Assembly (NCBI RefSeq): GCF_029784155.1
Contig: NC_073693.1
Location: 312,395,304-312,459,303, forward strand
DNA length: 64,000 nucleotides
Direction of reading: 5' to 3'
Origin: Uranotaenia lowii
Lineage: Eukaryota > Arthropoda > Insecta > Diptera > Culicidae
This document shows, piece after piece, positions 44,503 through 54,190 of this stretch. Position 1 is the first letter of the stretch. Each line of letters starts with the position of its first letter. The translations under genes were made by a program, and so were the position numbers. Under the pieces are notes generated by a model. It made no database searches. It was given only the letters and a program-made list of their open reading frames with translations, and was not told the DNA's origin.

Positions 44503-45300
44503 TGGCCGTAGGAACGGGGGGGGGGGGGGGGGGTTTGGGGGTAAACCCCCCTCATGAAGATCCTGAAAAGCAAGCGAGGTAATCTATTCTTCACTTAAAA
44601 TTTGAAATTCTTAATGAAATGTTGATCTTTGAATAAGCTTAGATATCCATGAGAAACAATCTTAACTCACAGACAAACGCAAAAACCTTGGGAACTAATC
44701 CCCGGTTCAGAATTATGCGTCAGTTTATCAAATGTTTTTTGCTTGTTGACAGAAATTTGTTTCTAAAATTTTAATTTTTAATAAGATTATATTCATTCCA
44801 AAGGTTCTGGCTCCATATTATTAAAATCATAGTTGCATTTCTGTTTTCATATTTCAGATTTTGTATCCAGTTTGGGATTCCTGTTTTTCGGTGCAAATCA
44901 TCTTCAAAAGTTGAAATCAAAAACTGTTTTACAATCGATTAAATTTGGTTTTTCCACTTCATTCAAAATTGGATACGTGATTTTTTAAACTCATATGCGT
45001 TTTCAAAATTAACATGATAATTTTTCAAGTTTTGAATATAAATAAAATTAGAAATTATCTTGGGTTTTGTGTAATTTTTAAACGAAGTTTTTAAACTCAA
45101 TTCTTTAAAATCTCATTTTGAAAAAAGTTAAAAGTACTTTCTTTAGCAAAATCCAAACATTAAAAGGCTTCAAACTGGCGATCCAAAATTGAAAACTTTA
45201 ATCAGATACATCACTTTTTTTTAATATTAATCACATTTTATTTCAAATTTGTAAGTCGTATGAAAGTTATAATAAAAATAATAAATTCTGATTGAAAGCC
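44503..45300 (-). repeat. R1 family copy 3, 3' part (split by LINE insertion)
   Basis: Its reverse complement is colinear with the second half of copy 2. TTTTGGATCGCCAGTTTG at about 45178-45195 pairs with 17555, and TTGAAAACGCATATGAGTTT at about 44990-45009 pairs with 17685. The G-run block 44516-44551 pairs with the C-rich end at 18115-18175. It stops at AAAGCC (45295-45300), the left target duplication of the inserted LINE; the missing first part is at 53921-54190. Confidence 0.7.
44516..44551. repeat. G18 run followed by G5 and C6
   Basis: Eighteen consecutive G (44516-44533), TTT, five G, TAAA and six C. This gives a potential G-quadruplex plus a GGGGGTAAACCCCC hairpin. The equivalent end in copy 2 (18115-18175) keeps the palindrome but has mixed G/A. 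Confidence 0.9.
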
Positions 45301-45373
45301 GGCTAAGCCGAGCGGTTAAGACGTGTTTTACTATTGAAGACGTGAAAAGTCAAGCTTTTTTTTCAACTAGTAA

Positions 45374-46276
45374 AAGGAGTTTAAAGGCCTGCTAGTTGTA
45401 GGCTCCCCTAAACCGATCGTTGATTGCTTCGACGATAAACTTGAAATCACCTGCGATGGCAAATCCCACAAAATGCGCATTTTTGTCGAAGATGGCGGCA
45501 TTGACGTCAAACTTCATCACCTTCCTCCTAAAATGCCTGAAGATTGGATCAGGTATCATATGCAACGATACGGCAACATCATCAGTATTTCTAATGAGAA
45601 ATGCAAATCAGCTAGATTTCCCGACACTTTGAGCGGAGTAAGAATCGCAAGAATGCAACTTCGTCGAGCAATTCCATCATCATACGTCAGCATACGAGAA
45701 TACAGCACCTACGTCACATATAATGACCAAGTGCAGACATGTCGACACTGCAGCAATGTAGTGCACCGAGGAAGGGGATGTGCGGAAAACCGCGCATTTC
45801 TGGCAGAGCAGGAAAGGGAGATCCGCTCCTACGCTGATATCGCAGCAGGAAAACAAACACCAACCAACCACACAGCATCCCGAGCAACAACAGCAACCAC
45901 TACTCCACAAACACCTATAGCTACTACCGCTGTAGTTCAATCACCCAACCAAAACCAACCGGATCCAGCAAACCGAAAAGAGAAGATCTCTAAACCCGTT
46001 CCGGATCAACGTTCAACGTCGAAAGACCGCACGACTACTGACATGGCTACCTCCGCTGGAGCAAAACCTGGAATTCGCCGCGAGAACTCAGCTTCTAGAG
46101 TCATTGACGCTAGAAGCGCCAAAAGAGTGATCATCGACGCAGAGATCTCCGATGATGATGAGGAAATGACTGAAGACAGGGTTAGTGTTGAACGACAGAA
46201 CAGAACAATTACAAGAGCGCAGGTATCATCTCAGACCCGAGAGGCAAGTAAAACGAAACATTCCGCACCAAAATGA
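45374..46276 (+). CDS. LINE ORF1 nucleic-acid-binding protein (probably N-terminally truncated)
   Basis: The frame is open from 45374 after a stop at 45371. The first Met is at 45473 (267 codons), but the 33 codons before it read as plausible protein (SPKPIVDCFDDKLEITCDGK), suggesting that the authentic start was lost. One CCHC zinc knuckle is visible, CRHCSNVVHRGRGC (CX2CX4HX4C, about 45739-45780). The C-terminal half is rich in S, T, P, K and R, with an acidic SDDDEEM patch. It would coat the element RNA in a ribonucleoprotein. Its stop overlaps the ORF2 start in ATGA at 46273-46276, consistent with translational coupling. No internal stop is present. Confidence 0.8.
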   Translation, partial: KEFKGLLVVGSPKPIVDCFDDKLEITCDGKSHKMRIFVEDGGIDVKLHHLPPKMPEDWIRYHMQRYGNIISISNEKCKSARFPDTLSGVRIARMQLRRAIPSSYVSIREYSTYVTYNDQVQTCRHCSNVVHRGRGCAENRAFLAEQEREIRSYADIAAGKQTPTNHTASRATTATTTPQTPIATTAVVQSPNQNQPDPANRKEKISKPVPDQRSTSKDRTTTDMATSAGAKPGIRRENSASRVIDARSAKRVIIDAEISDDDEEMTEDRVSVERQNRTITRAQVSSQTREASKTKHSAPK

Positions 46277-46456
46277 TCTTATCCACAGATCGATCATACA
46301 CAATTGCAACCATCAACACAAACGCCATCCAAAATAACATCAAACTCTCAGCTCTCTCCACTTTCATAAGAATGCATGATATTGATATTGCTTGTTTACA
46401 AGAGGTTGCATGCTCTCATTTCTCTATTCCCGGATATGAGTTCCTAACAAACATAG
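46273..46456 (+). pseudogene. LINE ORF2, N-terminal endonuclease segment (cut by insertion)
   Basis: It starts with ATG overlapping the ORF1 stop. The segment IATINTNAIQNNIKLSALST and then IDIACLQEV is the beginning of an AP-like endonuclease, with N and E (LQEV) the metal-binding positions expected. The frame is broken after TNI by the TIR element, which begins at 46457. It resumes at 50926: codon 46456+50926-50927 gives D, then HHKRGTAILVRNGIEIHR. Any longer ORF here runs into the inserted DNA. Confidence 0.85.
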
Positions 46457-48225
46457 CCCAAGTAACACAGATCAAGCCAATTGGCTTTTTTGAGTTTTAA
46501 TATTGTTTTATGAAGACTTTTCGATGGCATCCCAATTTTAAAACGGTTTTATTGTAACATAGGAAATGCTTCATTTATCGAGTGTTTTAAAAGAGCCCTG
46601 AAAGTTTTGCTAAAACTTTAATAAAACACTATCTTAAGAGTGTTGTAGAAAAGTTGCAAAAGTATTGCTAAAGATTCAATAAAACACATACTTTCCTGTT
46701 TTTATTAGAGCTTTGGTAAAGGTTTTAATAATGCGCTCAATGCGCTTTTAAAACTAGCGTTCAAGCCAAGTTGAAAAACTGATTTATTGGAACATTGGAT
46801 ATAGGCATGATAAAACTAAGTGACAGATGATTTGACAATCGAGAAGAACGTATACACGCTTAAACTTTTTTACCTCTTTTTGAGATAGCATAACCTGTTT
46901 TGAAAGGATTATCACTCAAAATTGAGAAAAACGTGCTATCAAAATGATATAAATTAACACAGCTAAATTCATCTTAAAAATAAAAACAACTTTTTTGTAT
47001 CCGCATTCAAATTTCAAAACAACCGCAAATCAGTCCACATAATTATTCGCTCAATTCTCAGGGTTCGAATAAAAGCCCACTGTGAATAAACGGTTTTGGT
47101 GATTCGATAAGAATAAATGTATTAGAAAATTCATTTACAAGTACGCCTATTAAACTACTTGTTCTATTTATCCATCTCTGTTTGTCAATGCGAAGTTAAT
47201 CTTTATTTACGTCATCCAATCCAAAACTAACAAAATTATTTTCAGATAAACCGTTCTTTAAAATTTCTGGAAGACTGCAGAAACCGGCTTCAACTCAGCA
47301 AAGACGGAGAAATTGAGTTTCATCACAAGCGAAAATGCTCATTCTAAATCAGCCTCAACAAGTTTCAGATGATGTATTCAGAATGAAGACCACTAGCATT
47401 GGCCGATCATTGAAAATAACGATTTAATTAAAGCGTAAGGCAGTTCTGGTAATAGTAAGCAAAACATCCGAAGGACGTTTTAAAGAATCGTTTTATCGCT
47501 TCCAATTGTTTTCCCATACAACTGTTTTAACATTTTTTAACTGTTTTACATAACCTAACTACAAATTCAAAATTCAATCATTTCGGAATTCACGATTCAG
47601 GCAATGTTTTTACAATTTCAATAATCGTTTGCTAAACGTTTTATTACGCTTCAAAAAATCATTTGGTTATAATCCTCATTTATGCGGGTTATTAGCTTTG
47701 TTACCAACTCGGTAACATTGTTTTTATTTTTATATTTATTGATGGGTTGGAGTTAGGGTAGTATTTTGTTAATAGATAGTTTAATAGTAAACGGCGAGTT
47801 CGAATTCAAAAGAGTGGTCAGCGAGGAGTAGGTGAAATGGAAGAACGCACATGGGTTTGACGGCTTGCGTACGCCTATAACGCAACGCCGCAAGATTCAC
47901 GCGTTTTGGGAAGAACGCAAGCAGAGCCGAGCCAAATTTCTTGCTGAGGCGAGACAAATCACCAAGTCTCTTGGTTCCCGGCAACGATCGAAGGCAGACG
48001 TGCCTTGCCAGTACTCCGCAAAGTAGTGAGACGTATATCGAAAACAAGTCCCAACGTTCCGATCAGTGACACCGTGGAGTGCTCGCCGGGAGAAGAAGAC
48101 GAAGCACCAACTAGTCCGAGGAAAAAGCGCGTGTACGAGTCCAACGAAACGAGACACAGTGCGTGACCAGCTTTGGTGTGCCCGCCGCCAGCGTGACCGA
48201 GCCGAGAGCAGAGTGGTGTGTGTGG

Positions 48226-48500
48226 CCTTGATCAGCCGAGGTACGCGCTTAGCCAGTAGCGCGTGCTTAGTTTGCACATCGAGTCTAACCGGAGAGAGAC
48301 AGAACCATCCAGCCAAGAGTGCGTGGTACCGCACTAGTTTTCATCCCATCGCCGAAACCCGAGTTGCGCGCTTAGCCTAAAGCGCGTGGTTGGTCTACCC
48401 AAGCCGAGGAGAGAGACCGAATCGACCAGCCGTTAGTGTGGTGCGTGGTATCACACTGCTCCCGCCCCGTCCGTCCGGTGCAACGACGGTCCAGCCGAGA
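48226..48500 (+). repeat. Degenerate tandem repeat (about 120 bp) in LINE 5' region
   Basis: Successive units share CGCTTAGCC...AGCGCGTG, a TTGCACATCGAG or TCTACCCAAGCCGAG segment, GAGAGAGAC, GACCAGCCG or CATCCAGCCAAG, and GTGCGTGGTA(C/T)C(G/A)CAC. Unit starts are near 48241 and 48361, with partial units before and after. Tandem 5' UTR monomers act as internal promoters in several LINE families; here that is inference. Confidence 0.65.
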
Positions 48501-48919
48501 GGTCCCATAGGCGCGTGTGGTTTGCCTAACCAATCCAAAGGATTGGTCCCGCACCGCTCCTATCCCATCCAGGCGTCGCCCGGCCCGTGGCGACTCCAAC
48601 GTCCAACCGAGTGAGTCGACTGCCCCGAAGGTCCCGCCTCGCTACCATCCCAATACCAGTGTGCTTTCCAACCGACATCAAGAATTCGCCAAATATACCA
48701 GCTTTAAAAAAGGTAACTTATTTTACTAGGAATCCACCCATCCGAAAACTCCCCCAGCCTAACATACGCCCTGAGACCCAGGAACAAAAGAGGCCTTGAG
48801 CGCCCAAACCCGTTAGTCCCCGTGGCTTTAGACCAGGGACTGGGTGTTGCTGGGCAGCCCCTTCTGGGCTGAACCCGTTCCTGGGGAAAAAGTAAAGTTT
48901 CAGCTTTGAGGCCAGGGTT

Positions 48920-49642
48920 TTGATGACAGAAAATGGCGGTAAGTGTAAGTGCATAAGCTTCTTCAGGAGTAGAGCCTCAATCGTTTACGACTACACTTTG
49001 AGCGGAAGCTCACTCGAAAGGGTAACCTCCATAAAAGATCTTGGGGTTACTTTTGATCAAAAGCTCACTTTTGCCCAGCATGTCGCGACGACTACAGCCA
49101 AAGGTTTCGCTTTGCTCGGTTTTCTTCGTCGGAATACGTCAAGTTTTGAAGACCCGTATGCATTGAAAACTTTATTCTGCTCGTTAGTACGCAGCGTCTT
49201 AGAATATGCTGTTCCTGTTTGGGCACCCTACCACTCCGTTCACAGCGACAGGATTGAAAGAATCCAGAAAAAATTTCTGCGGTACGCATTACGCCGTCTG
49301 CCCTGGCAAGATCCCGTACGGCTACCTCCTTACTCTGAGAGGTGTGGCCTACTATCAATGACGCCTTTGAGTCAAAGAAGAAACTATCTTCAACGAATGT
49401 TCATCTACGATATTTTGACCAACGCTGTTGACTGTCCTCAACTGCTCCAGAGTTTAAACCTCTACGCCCCAGCTCGACAACTACGCAGTCAGTTGATTTT
49501 TTGGTTGCCAAGAAGCAGAACAGTATTTGGACAAAATCACCCCTTATACCGATGTTGTCAAGCTTTTAATGTTGTCTCGCACTTATTTGACTTTCATATA
49601 TCTAAATCTACGTTTAAAAGTGCAATCCGTGATGTAAACTAG
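48920..49642 (+). pseudogene. Jockey-like LINE reverse transcriptase C-terminal fragment
   Basis: 240 codons without interruption. It opens just after the position of the RT catalytic centre: KCKCISFFRSRASIVYDYTL, then LERVTSIKDLGVTFDQKLTF, SLVRSVLEYAVPVWAPYHSV, RIERIQKKFLRYALRRLPW, YSERCGLLSMTPLSQRRNYL and FNVVSHLFDFHISK. This thumb and C-terminal pattern is characteristic of Jockey-superfamily proteins of flies and mosquitoes. No YADD and no endonuclease, so no activity is expected. The ORF is well preserved, implying a recent insertion. The Met at 48920 is unlikely to be a genuine start. Confidence 0.85.
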
Positions 49643-50925
49643 TTTTTAACTAATTTTTAATAGTTTTGTAATCTTATTCATAAGTTAGTTTTAATATTAA
49701 GTCTGTATGACAGTAGTCAAAGACTCCAAATAAATAAATAATGAAAATGTTCTATTCAAAAATAGTTTGAGATTATTTGATAGCAATACCTATTTGTTAT
49801 TTAAAGATGATTGACCATCCTCATAGTTAAAAGGAAACAAAACAAAAAGTTGTATGAATGCCTTTTGCCAAGCAACAAATCGAAATGTTTTCATTTATTG
49901 CGAAAAACTTCTCTTTCTCAAAAATGGATAAATCCATCATGAGCGTGTATTCCATTTAGAGAAACGTCAAACGAAGCTGTGATTCAAGGTCTCTTAAAAC
50001 CATTTAAAAACTGTTTATTGAAATTGTTTTATTACCACATTTTTCTAACCGTCATAAAACCATCTTAACACTGTTTTACAACTGCCTTAAGATTTTCAAT
50101 ATTAATTTACTGAACGCCATGTTGATGAGAAATTGAATCGTAATTACTGACGCCATGTTGCTGTAAATAATACTTTAATACTAAAAACTAGACATTTTCA
50201 TCAATTTGACAATGTTGACGATACTATTTGTTGTATAGGTGATGAATTTCAATGTAAAACAAAAATTGCATCATTTGAGCCAATTTATATTTTCCTTTAA
50301 TTATAATTTTTTTATTTAAAAAATGCCCAAAATATGGTCAACCTTGATTTTCTTTAAGGCGCGCTTAAGTTTTGATGCTATTTCGTATATACTTCACCAG
50401 AAATCTGAGGTTGCAGGAAGTTTCTTGCTTAGATATATTGAAAATGAGAATGAGAATATTTTTAAAATATTTCAAATGGAATCTTTACCTATCATCAAAT
50501 GCTTGGGAGAGTAAGTGATAAAACGAGAAAAAACGGAACAGAAAGCTCCCACAGTAAAATTTCTATTAGATTCCACAACTGCCACAGTAAAATTCCTATC
50601 AGATTTCACAGATCCCATAGTAATATTCCTATCAGATTCCACGACGTAGTTTTAAAAGAGCTGTGGATAGTCTGAAGAGGGCTCTGAAAGGTTTCTTAAA
50701 GCTATGTCTATAAGGTCGAATAAAACTATTCTGTTGGATGTTTTATTATAGCGTATAGAATTAGCTTTAAAAACGTTAACAAAATGGTCCCTTTTGGCCA
50801 TATGTTAACTTTAAAGTAGTTGTGCTAATAGCGTAGAATGCGCTTTGGCTTATATAGTAGCTTTAGGAAATAGTCTTAAGCGAACTGTTAAGGTTGGAAT
50901 AAAACTTAAATTGTTACTTGGGTAG

Positions 50926-53891
50926 ATCACCACAAAAGAGGAACAGCGATCCTCGTTCGAAATGGAATTGAGATACATAGAGTGACCAGAACGTTGGAAA
51001 ATAATGTCACCATACTAAACCTTTATGCACCATCTGGGACTAACAACAGAGCTTTAAGAGAAGATTTTTTCAACAATATTGTGCCCAAATACATACCACA
51101 ACACCAAACCCTTCTGGTATTAGCCGGCGATTTCAACTCCATCGCTGATCCGAGGGACGCAACTGGTACGTCTAATCTTAGCACCAACTTGCAAAGATTA
51201 ATACGCGCCGAAAATTTAACTGATGCCTGGAGAACTTTTCACCGTACCAACGAGTTTACATTCGTGCGTGGAGCATCAATGTCTAGAATCGATGCTATCT
51301 ACGTAAACCAACCTGTTGTAGGCCGCCTACTGAGCTGTAGTAATTGCGCCAACTGCTTCAGCGACCACAAATCCGTTATTTTGAAGATATCACTTCCACT
51401 CACGGTTAATCACGTTCCTCGACCGCCTTGGAAATTAAAAAACTATCTCCTCACAACAGACAACCTTTCCGAGCTACGCGGTAAATGGAATGAATAGAAA
51501 GTCACTATTCCAAACTACGCAACTATGGTCGATTGGTGGATGAACTTCGCGAAAGGAAAAGTAACGTCTTTCTTCAAAAGGAAACACCGGCTGAAGATGA
51601 ATCAATTCGAAAATACACTCAGCTTCTACTATTGTTGCCTGCAAAGAGCTCATGCTGCGCATGAGCTAACCGATAACACCGCACAAATCAACCGAATAAA
51701 GACGATAATGCTCGACAAAGAAAAAGAGTTATTGGCATGCCTACAACGAATTTCTTTCAGTCGCCTGCAGGATGAGCCAGTAACGTTATATCAGCTTGAA
51801 GACAACAAAAAACGCCGGACTGATACAACCATCACAAATCTCGAAATCGAAGGGCAAATGTTTAACCAGTGTGCCGAGGTCGAACGTGCTCTTTTCCAAC
51901 ACTATCGCAGGCTATACGTGGGAGAACCAGTGAGAGTTGACGACAGCTTCCAACAGCAGCGGAGTATTCCAGAGGACGTGGATACCAATGCGAGACTCAT
52001 GGATTACATATCTGAGGATGAGATCCACAAGGCCATCAAAAGTTCCGCTCCAAATAAATCTCCAGGTAAAGATGGACTCACTCGTGAGTTCTTTTTGCAG
52101 ACATGGGAAATCATAAAAAGTGAGTTCACCGAGATCATCAATGAGATGAAGAACGGTGGCATCCAACCACAGCAGCTAGCAGGAGTGGTAGTCTTAATTC
52201 GCAAAAAAAACAACGACAATTCAATCGATTCTTTGCGTCCGATATCCTTGCTCAATGTTGAGTATAAACTTCTTAGTCGAGTTTTCAAAGAAAGACTCAA
52301 TAAGCTTACACCCTTTCTTCTCTCCAGCAATCAGAAATGTAGCAACGGGTCACATAACATTTTTGAAGCAACGTGTTTAATTCGTGATGAGATCAGCCAT
52401 ACTTACGCATCACAGAGAACAGGCCTTGTTATAGCGTGTGACTTAAAAAGTGCTTTTGACAGAGTTAATACTGACTTTCTGGTGAAAACATTAACGGCAA
52501 TGAACATCAATATTGGTTTTATTGCCATGATTCGAAATATTATGAATAATTCGAAATCGCAGCTGCTAATCAATGGCAAATTAACAGAGCCTTTTGACAT
52601 AAGGTGTTCTGTGCGTCAAGGTGATCCTTTGAGCATGCTGTTATTCGTGCTTTACCTCAAACCTCTTATTGATAAACTTTGTCATATATGCAGCGATGAT
52701 GGCGAGTCTGTTTCGGCATACGCAGATGATGTAACAGTTATCATACACCATACAGTAAAAACTAATCTAGTACTTAAAACATTTAGCGAATTTGGCGATG
52801 TTTCTGGATCAAAACTGAACATGAGGAAAACAGTGGGGCTGAAGTTGGGAGAATTCAGTACACCACAAGAACTAACCGTTAATGAACAAGTCAACATTCT
52901 CGGAGTGATATTCAAAAAGACAATTCCTGAAACCATCACTGCTACATGGGACAAGCAAAAAAGAAGCTTAACGGATATGCTTTGGTTGAATCGAGCGAGA
53001 CAACTGAGCCTCAACCAGAGAGCGTGGATTTTAAACACATTCATCTGTTCAAAGCTATGGTATTTGGCTTCAATATTTCAACTTCCAAAGCAAACCGGGA
53101 TTTGGATCAAACAGCAAATTAGTCTGTTTTTGTGGCAAGGGATATCTCATCGTGTTCGATATGAACAAATTATTAAACAAAAAAAGAAAGGAGGTCTCGG
53201 ATTACATTGCCCCATCAGAAAATCAAAAGCCCTTCTAGTTAACCGCTTTCTGAAAACCAAAGATACTCTACCGTACTTGATCAACTATTATCAGCAAGCC
53301 AGAAACGAACGTCACGTAAGAGGAATTCCAGTGGAAATGGCTCACATAAGGGAGATCATGAAAGAGGTGTTGAAAGTTCCAGCAGACATCGAAACAAATT
53401 CCACAGCCCAAACCATTTACAAAAATCTTCTGATAATTCTACCTGTAAATTGCATTGAAGAAACGGTACATAGAGACTGGAAGAAAGTTTGGAGTAACAT
53501 CAACCATCGGGAACTATCAACGGACGAAAAATGTATTTACTACCTCCTTTGCAATGAGAAGTTGGAACACAACGCTTTACTTGCCAGAGAGAATCGAAGA
53601 CCATCGCCGGATTGTGAAGCATGCGGAGCAGAAGAAACAATCTTACATAAGTTTGGAACTTGTCCGGACGCTGAACACTTGTGGAACGCTTTGTCATCGG
53701 AGATAACCCGCGCAGTAGGAAGGAATATCAGCTTCAAGGCTCTTCAACATCCAGAACTAGCCCAAATACATCGATCAGTGAAAGGAAGAGTAATGAAAAT
53801 TTTTATAAGATATATAATGTTTATGAATGAAATTCAAGGAAGTGATAAAAATGTAAATAATTTGAGACAATATTTAACCATGTACACATAG
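50926..53891 (+). pseudogene. LINE ORF2 remainder: endonuclease C-terminus, reverse transcriptase, CCHC
   Basis: It continues the frame of 46273-46456. Endonuclease motifs are LNLYAPSG, LVLAGDFNS, SRIDAIYVN and SDHKSVIL (about 51010-51380). One amber codon (TAG, 51495-51497) interrupts; the same frame goes on through 51498-51524 to a long ORF from the Met at 51525 (788 codons). RT motifs counted from that Met: NKSPGKDGLTREFF (177-190), RPISLLNVEYKLL, D306 in ACDLKSAFDRV, RQGDPLSMLLF (364-374) and YADD (399-402). A CCHC sits at C697, C700, H708, C713. The layout fits L1/Tx1-like elements. Apart from the TIR insertion and the amber codon it looks intact, so inactivation is recent. Confidence 0.9.
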
Positions 53892-53920
53892 ACTAGTAAA
53901 ATAAAAAACACCTGAAAAAA

Positions 53921-54190
53921 AAAGCCAAAATATCATAATTAAAATTTTAAATCTTGGCATGTAATGAAAATGCTGATTTGGAATAAAAATTCAGTTAAAG
54001 TTTTTTTATATTTCAGAAATCGCATTGAAATACGAAAACGAATCTTAAATTCAAATCCTGAGTGCAAGTGCAGAATAAAGATTTAGAATTAATATTCAAA
54101 TTGTAGATTAAGAATCAGCTCGTTAATGAGTTTCACAATCAAAATAAAAGTATCAAGATGACTTTTTCGTTGGGGAATTTATCTGGTAAG
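53921..54190 (-). repeat. R1 family copy 3, 5' part
   Basis: The reverse complement reads TTTGATTGTGAAACTCATTA then ACGAGCTGATTCTTAATC, matching the start of copy 2 (AAACTCATTCACGAGCTGAA at 17254). It begins after the LINE tail with AAAGCC, the right target duplication. Its other half is at 44503-45300. Confidence 0.7.

Larger units (their letters stand above)
47790..49741 (+). mobile_element. Jockey-like LINE, internally deleted, nested in the TIR element
   Basis: It has a GC-rich 5' region (47790-48700) and a short linker (48700-48910). An RT C-terminal ORF follows (48920-49642). The 3' end is AATAAATAAATAAT at about 49728-49741. Endonuclease, most of the RT including the catalytic YADD, and all of ORF1 are absent. 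A 5'-truncated copy would not keep the 5' region, so an internal deletion (or splicing before reverse transcription: GGTAACTTATT at 48714 and TTTCAG at about 48898-48903 are splice-like) is indicated. No clear target duplication was found; the left limit is approximate. Confidence 0.7.
46457..50922. mobile_element. Non-autonomous TIR element, 4466 bp, TAG target duplication, unclassified
   Basis: The terminal repeats CCCAAGTAACA (46457-46467) and TGTTACTTGGG (50912-50922) are perfect over 11 bp. They are flanked by TAG at 46454-46456 and 50923-50925, and excision of element plus one TAG restores the host ORF2 frame. Its own DNA (about 46468-47790 and 49742-50911) is AT-rich with recurrent GTTTTATT/AATAAAAC and TTTTAAAAGAGC words in both halves. 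It encodes no transposase. A 3 bp duplication is compatible with PIF/Harbinger, CACTA or Zator types, but TAG and CCCAAG are diagnostic of none, so it stays unclassified. A Jockey-like LINE lies in its middle. Confidence 0.85.
45301..53920 (+). mobile_element. L1/Tx1-like non-LTR retrotransposon, interrupted by a 4.47 kb insertion
   Basis: Flanked by AAAGCC direct repeats (45295-45300 and 53921-53926) and ending with CCTGAAAAAA. It carries ORF1 (CCHC) and ORF2 (AP endonuclease, RT, C-terminal CCHC). The insertion site is independently confirmed: joining the flanks restores colinearity with the same region of R1 copy 2 (about 17455-17480). Without the inserted TIR element it is 4.15 kb. The 5' end begins GGCTAAGCCGAGCGGTTAAG, which resembles a tRNA A-box, and ORF1 seems to lack its N-terminus, so the copy is probably 5' truncated. 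Confidence 0.85.

Noticed and set aside
45680..45940. Cys-rich minus-strand ORF resembling a secreted peptide
   Set aside because: Shadow of LINE ORF1 on the opposite strand; Cys arise from the complement of Ala/Thr-rich codons.
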